Assembly (NCBI GenBank): GCA_024500155.1
Contig: CM044871.1
Span: 36,558,228 to 36,622,227, forward strand
DNA length: 64,000 nucleotides
Source: Chenopodium formosanum
Taxonomy: Eukaryota > Streptophyta > Magnoliopsida > Caryophyllales > Amaranthaceae
Direction of reading: 5' to 3'
Part shown: piece after piece, positions 59,420 through 64,000 of the stretch
Layout of the letters: each line of letters starts with the position of its first letter
How positions within the stretch are numbered: the stretch's first letter is position 1
Program-made: the position numbers and the translations under genes
The notes under the pieces: generated by a model
What the model was told of the DNA's origin: nothing
Database searches by the model: none
What the model saw: only the letters and a program-made list of their open reading frames with translations

Positions 59420-60060
59420 TGTAATCCTTATTAGATTTGGGATGAAGCTTGTTAGAAATCAATTTCATGACGTATGCTTCTCATCCCCATATCTTTATAA
59501 AGTCAACCTAGGAGGTTTATTTGTCTATAATTCGTATGGTGTCTTTTCTACAGCTTTCGATGAAGCAGGGTTCAGTGTTAGTGCCGCAGTTAAAAGTGCA
59601 TGTCCCCAGAAAGAGATAGGAAGATCACTAAGACCCATGGTTGATCGTACCATGTCTAACAAGGTTCGATTTCTCCGTTCGGATACTCCATTCCATTGTG
59701 GGGTTCCTGGAGGTGTCAGTTTGAAAGTATGCCCTGATCTTTCAGATGGTCATCAAATTCTTGGCTCAAGTATTCACCTCCTCGATCCGATCGAAGGGCT
59801 TTGATTTTCTTGCCAAGCTAATTTTCCACCTCACTCTGAAATTCTTTGAACTTGTCAAACGATTCAGATTTGTGCGACATTAGGTAGACATAGCCATATC
59901 TACCATAGTCTTCTATTAAGGTGATGAAATATCGATGTATGTTTCTTGTGGCGGAGCTCATTGGTCCACATACGTCGGTATGTATTAAACCTAATAAGTT
60001 ACCTGCTATTTCTCCTAATTTGGAGAATGGCTGCTTTATCATCTTTCCTAATAAACATCC
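59420..60060 (-). pseudogene. Copia integrase core
   Basis: The acidic triad can be read across frames: HTDVCGPM (near 59980), LRSDRGGEY (near 59780) and NGVSERRNRT (near 59680). The frame shifts near 59815. Confidence 0.85.
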
Positions 60061-60181
60061 TTCACAATTCTCAAAAGATTCTAAATTGAAAGAAACAAGA
60101 ACGCTTCTTGAAGAAGCTTCTTAATGCGTTTTATGTTAATGTGGATAAGACGACAATGCCACAAGTAAGTTTGATTTGAAT

Positions 60182-60580
60182 TTATGGTCTAGCTCTTTCG
60201 GTAGTATTATTTACATTATAAACTAGTTTGTCTAAATAAAGCACATAAAGACTATTTTCAGAATGTGCGATACCATATAAATCATTATCGAGATAAAATG
60301 AACATTCGTTGTCTTTTACACGAAATTCAAAACCTTTGGCGTCCAACGCCGAAATTGAAATGATGTTTTTTGTAATGTTGGGAACATAGTAACAACTGTC
60401 AAGTTCCAAAAAAATCCTAGAGGGCAAAGACAAGCTGAGAGTTCCAACGGATACGACCGCAATTCTGGCTCCATTGCTGACCTGGAGTTCAACCTCTCCC
60501 TTCTCTAGCTTCCTAACGTTCCTTAGTCCTTGAGAATTTTAACAAAGGTGTGAGCCACATCCGGTATCTAATACCCATGA
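60182..60580 (-). pseudogene. Copia protease and pre-integrase region
   Basis: WVLDTGCGSHLC (60541-60580) carries the D-T-G active site, with an in-frame stop soon after. 60433-60182 then reads CYYVPNITKNIISISAL and related sequence typical of the region between protease and the pre-integrase zinc finger. Confidence 0.8.
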
Positions 60581-60583
60581 TGT

Positions 60584-61459
60584 TCAGCTAGTGAAGTTTA
60601 AGTCTATAACAAATATACCTGATTTAGAAGCAACGGTTCCGTTCTTCTTATCTTCCTTGAATTTGAGGGAATCTCTCTTCCAATGTTCCTTCTTCTTACA
60701 ATAGAAGCATTCAGAATCAGATTTAGAAGATGCTACCTTCTTCTCCTTGTTGTCCATGGTAGCTTTTGGCTTAGGCGGAAAGTTCTTCTTACCTTTCCCC
60801 TTGAAGCCTTTCTTCTTCTTGCCCATGTGCTTGAACGGCTTGCCCTTTTTTACCATGAGCATATCATGTTTTCCCTCATCCTTGAGCGTTTGCTTGGCTT
60901 GTTTCAATATAACATGAAGCTCAATGAGGGTTTTCTCCATGTTGTGCATACTATAGTTCATTTTGAACTGATCATAGCCTTTGTGCAACGAGTGGAGAAT
61001 GATGTTAATTGCCATCTCAGTTCAGTACCCCGCATCAAGCTTTCCCATGTTCTCAAATAATCCAATCATTTTGATTACATGTGGGTTGACTGACTCTTCT
61101 GTCTGTGGCATTCGAACTTTTCTGTTCGGGCCTACTCTTGGAGCATATTTCTGTAGCTCACAAATGATCTCAAAAGGTGTCTCCTTTTCAAAGAAACTCT
61201 TTTGAAGTTTGGGAGATATTGTGGCCAACATGATGCATTTGACATCCCGATTGGCAATTTGTCATCGGTTTAGGGCAGCCTCAGTCACTTCCTTAATAGG
61301 AGCATTGGGCATTTCTTCCTCAAGGACATATTCCTTTTGCTCTTGCATGAGAAAAATTCACAAATTTCTTTGCCAGTCAAGAAAGTTTGGCCCATTCAAC
61401 TTCTCCTTGTCGAAAACTGTGCGTAATGAAAACTGGTTGTTAGAGTTACTTGAAGACAT
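60584..61459 (-). pseudogene. Copia gag
   Basis: It starts MSSSNSNNQFSLRTVFDKEK at 61459, with LNGPNFLDWQ, the usual Copia gag opening. ESVNPHVIKMIGLFENM and MNYSMHNMEKTLIELH follow, then a Lys/Gly-rich linker. The zinc knuckle reads CFYCKKKEHWKRDS: the last Cys is replaced by Ser, so it is defective. Frameshifts lie near 61230-61380 and 61020. Confidence 0.85.
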
Positions 61460-64000
61460 GATTCTACAATTGAAAGAATTTTAATGAAAAACCATTCATA
61501 ATACTTAAATAAGATTGAATTTAATTCATGCATATTTTAAACTTATTTAACGTCTTATTCACACTTAAAATTGTTCCCTTTTTGTGAAAATAAGTCGATT
61601 CCAATACCCAAAGAAACAATGAGTAGCTAAGCATGCTTTGGCTTGTCTTAGCACTCAATCTCCCAAGGTAAGCAACACTTTGCTAATGGTTCTAAGCCAC
61701 TCTTGGTTGAATAAATCGTCGCATCTAATGCTCTCTCAACAATTTATCCACTTTGCCACGACATGTTAGGACTCCATCACTCATATCGTTGAGTACAACC
61801 AAAACCAACTTGCAATACCCGGTATGCCTTATAAGTCTAGGGATTTTAATCCCAAATTTCGCATGACCTAGGGTTTTGGAATAACAATTTTACTCAATAT
61901 TTAGGGACCTAGGGTTTGTATGTTGGTTGCTTTAAGTGAACTTAATTAATCATCACAACATTTGAAATCTTACACATGCATCTAAAATATAATTCATATA
62001 TAAATAATCATGAATATGTAAAGCAAAAGCATTTTGATGCATATTGGCAACTAGCCTGACCCCTTGAATTCTTCAAGTCTTCAAAATGTCTTCTTTTGCA
62101 ACTTCATGGCTTTGTCTTCCAAGAACCTCCATCTTCAAGACTTGACCATATTATGTAATACTAGTTACTACGATTAGGACTAATAAAAATATTAAGGTAC
62201 AAAAATACTCACCGGTACGCAGACTGTATTTAGATTTACAAAAATACATCACGGATCGCAGTCCATATTTTCTATCCTAATCGGGCCCCACTAATTGCCA
62301 TTTTAATAAAAACTATGAGAGAATATACATTCAATTCACCCATTCACTATTTGTGAATGGCCCATGCTTATAACAAAATGAAAAAAGTAACAATGCATAA
62401 ACACGCGATAACTAGTAACTAATCTAGGTGGTTAATCCAATTAACACGCCTAATTAAAACTAGTCAAAGTTGTTTTAACCGATTATGTAAATAAGCGCAA
62501 TTAATATTTCAAGCTCCCACTAAATTCCACATCCATCTTAATTAATCCAATTAATTAAGCCGGTAGAACCCAATTATTTGCCAAAATAAAATTTTTAAAT
62601 GCCGCTCTCGAAAAACCAAGGCCTAACCTCCAATATTTATTAAAATAATTAAAACCAAATTAGATTATTAAAATAATTAAAACAGCAAAATAAGCAAACA
62701 AGAAGCCATACGTACTCAAGTGGTTCACGCACTACATACTTGCCGTATGAAAGTCAAGGTTGTTTAAAAACCCCGCACTATACGGCTTGGTGCATGTGCC
62801 TTCACCACCCCACGTAGCACTAGCTAGGTACACCCTAGTAGCGTTTGCTACGGGTTACAAGGTGCTAGACACAAGGCCACGATTGCTTGCCCCTATACAC
62901 CAAAACACCAAGCACATACACGCACTAAAACGCTCGCACACCCAACGCACATGGCCGCACGTATCGAGCATCCCTTTGGCAGCCACATGCGGGCTGCTAT
63001 GCAGTCCGGCTAGCCAAGGGAGGCTTTGACTCGATTTGCGTGCCATAGCCTCGGGATTTTAATTTCGCGTGACAATTTATTAATTCTAAATTAATTTTAG
63101 AACTAAATTTCATGAGCAAATTTGAAAATTTAAACAAGTCTAACTTTAAAAAAAAATCATCCAAGTGCATGTAACCAAAATTATTTCCAAGAACCATTCT
63201 TTAATAAAATTGGTTTAACTTGGTGCAACAAAAATAAGAGGGCAATTACTCACTATCAATTTAATTAATTTAAATTAATCTTGAGTTTTTGAAAAAATAA
63301 AAGGGAGTTGGAAAAATAAACATAATTTCAATAAATATTCCAACTTTGATACGTGTGAATTTTTGAAAAATTATATCTTCCAATATGAAGGTAAACAAAT
63401 TTCTATCACAAGTTTTAAACTTTATGATTCCAATCAACTAAAAAATGATTAAATCAACAAAGTTTATAAAAATCCATGGAATTTAGTAACTCAAAGTTTC
63501 AATCACTTAACATAATTAAAGATTGAATCTTTAGTACTTGGAAGCCTCAAAGAACAACAATTTCACACTTAATGCAATTAATTTGCAATTATGTGAAAAA
63601 TTAATTCAAGCTTTCAAACACAAATTACCACCAAGTATTATGCCTAAAGAGGTATAAAATTGCACATAAAATCTGTATTGACCAATTACATAACCACCAT
63701 AAATATGAAATTAATTTTGAAGGTTAGAAAGACTTAAAATTTTTCGTAAAAACGAAAAACCCCTCGAAAAATGCATTTGTGGTCGTTTTTCGGCTAAAAA
63801 CCGGGTCTATAAGAGTAAAACCATATCCAGAACGCCTTTTCCACCCAAAATTCACAATTTTTGGGTCGAAATCTAGGTTCAGGAGCTGAAGTCACCTCTA
63901 ATACGAGGTTAAAATGGATAAAACGAACAACTAATCTAATTAGCAACATATAACCAGAATAATTAAGCCATAAAAATACCTTGACTTATATTATGATTAT
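61460..64000 (-). other. Long untranslated leader of the Copia element (or flanking sequence)
   Basis: 2.5 kb with no coding frame of note; the frames at 62760-63197 are in GC-rich sequence and not gene-like. No LTR similarity to 52981-54197 is seen, so either the leader is unusually long or another insertion lies within it. Confidence 0.45.

Larger units (their letters stand above)
54198..64000 (-). mobile_element. Copia element interior, 5' end beyond the window
   Basis: From the polypurine tract at 54198 the minus strand reads, right to left: a long leader (64000-61460), gag, protease, integrase, RT, RNase H (split) and a non-coding tail (55100-54198). All coding parts carry frameshifts or stops. 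No second LTR or tRNA primer site was found up to base 64000. Confidence 0.8.

Overview
This window looks like nuclear DNA of a flowering plant, probably a eudicot. It has AT-rich introns, one spliced housekeeping gene, and dense nested Copia and Gypsy LTR retrotransposons, MULEs, Helitrons, hAT, CACTA and Stowaway elements. Nothing suggests bacterial, organellar or viral DNA: there are no operons, ribosome binding sites, rRNA or CRISPR arrays. The species cannot be named from the sequence alone.

Layout. 1-6923: decayed Copia sequence ending in a plus-strand 3' LTR, with an inverted solo LTR of the same family at 959-2262 and a CACTA-like element at 3389-5104. 6930-10617: broken Gypsy integrase and its 3' end, then two LTRs of one family in tail-to-tail orientation, one hit by a Stowaway MITE. 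10874-11977: fragment of a minus-strand Gypsy element (gag start, primer site, LTR). 12524-13547: a MULE with a perfect 9-bp target duplication and a 461-bp Helitron inside it. 13665-17673: a four-level nest (MULE, then Helitron, then three smaller MULE-like elements) ending about 120 bp before the only intact gene.

17791-38143 (+) is the one gene I regard as functional. It is a 16-exon homologue of SART3/Prp24, the U4/U6 snRNP recycling factor, with a conceptual product of 844 residues. Its long introns carry a MULE, a hAT element with target duplication, Stowaway and Tourist-like MITEs, an RTE-type LINE 3' fragment and local duplications. One intron uses a GC donor.

38144-39408 is intergenic, with a 31-bp minisatellite and a perfect 54-bp palindrome. 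39409-48580 (-) is an Athila-like Gypsy element that keeps gag and protease but shows no reverse transcriptase or integrase; its gag is split by another LTR insertion. 48684-50363 is a solo LTR with a perfect 5-bp target duplication. 50990-52975 (-) is a decayed gag-like gene of the plant gypsy-type (PF04195-like) class. 52981 to the window end (-) is a Copia element with frameshifted gag, protease, integrase, RT and RNase H. Its RNase H is split by a 2.4-kb solo LTR, and its 5' LTR is not visible before base 64000.

I found no convincing new biological system. The most informative content is the set of exact insertion footprints. These allow the order of transposition to be reconstructed, especially two Helitrons of one family whose removal restores the host transposon sequence to the base.
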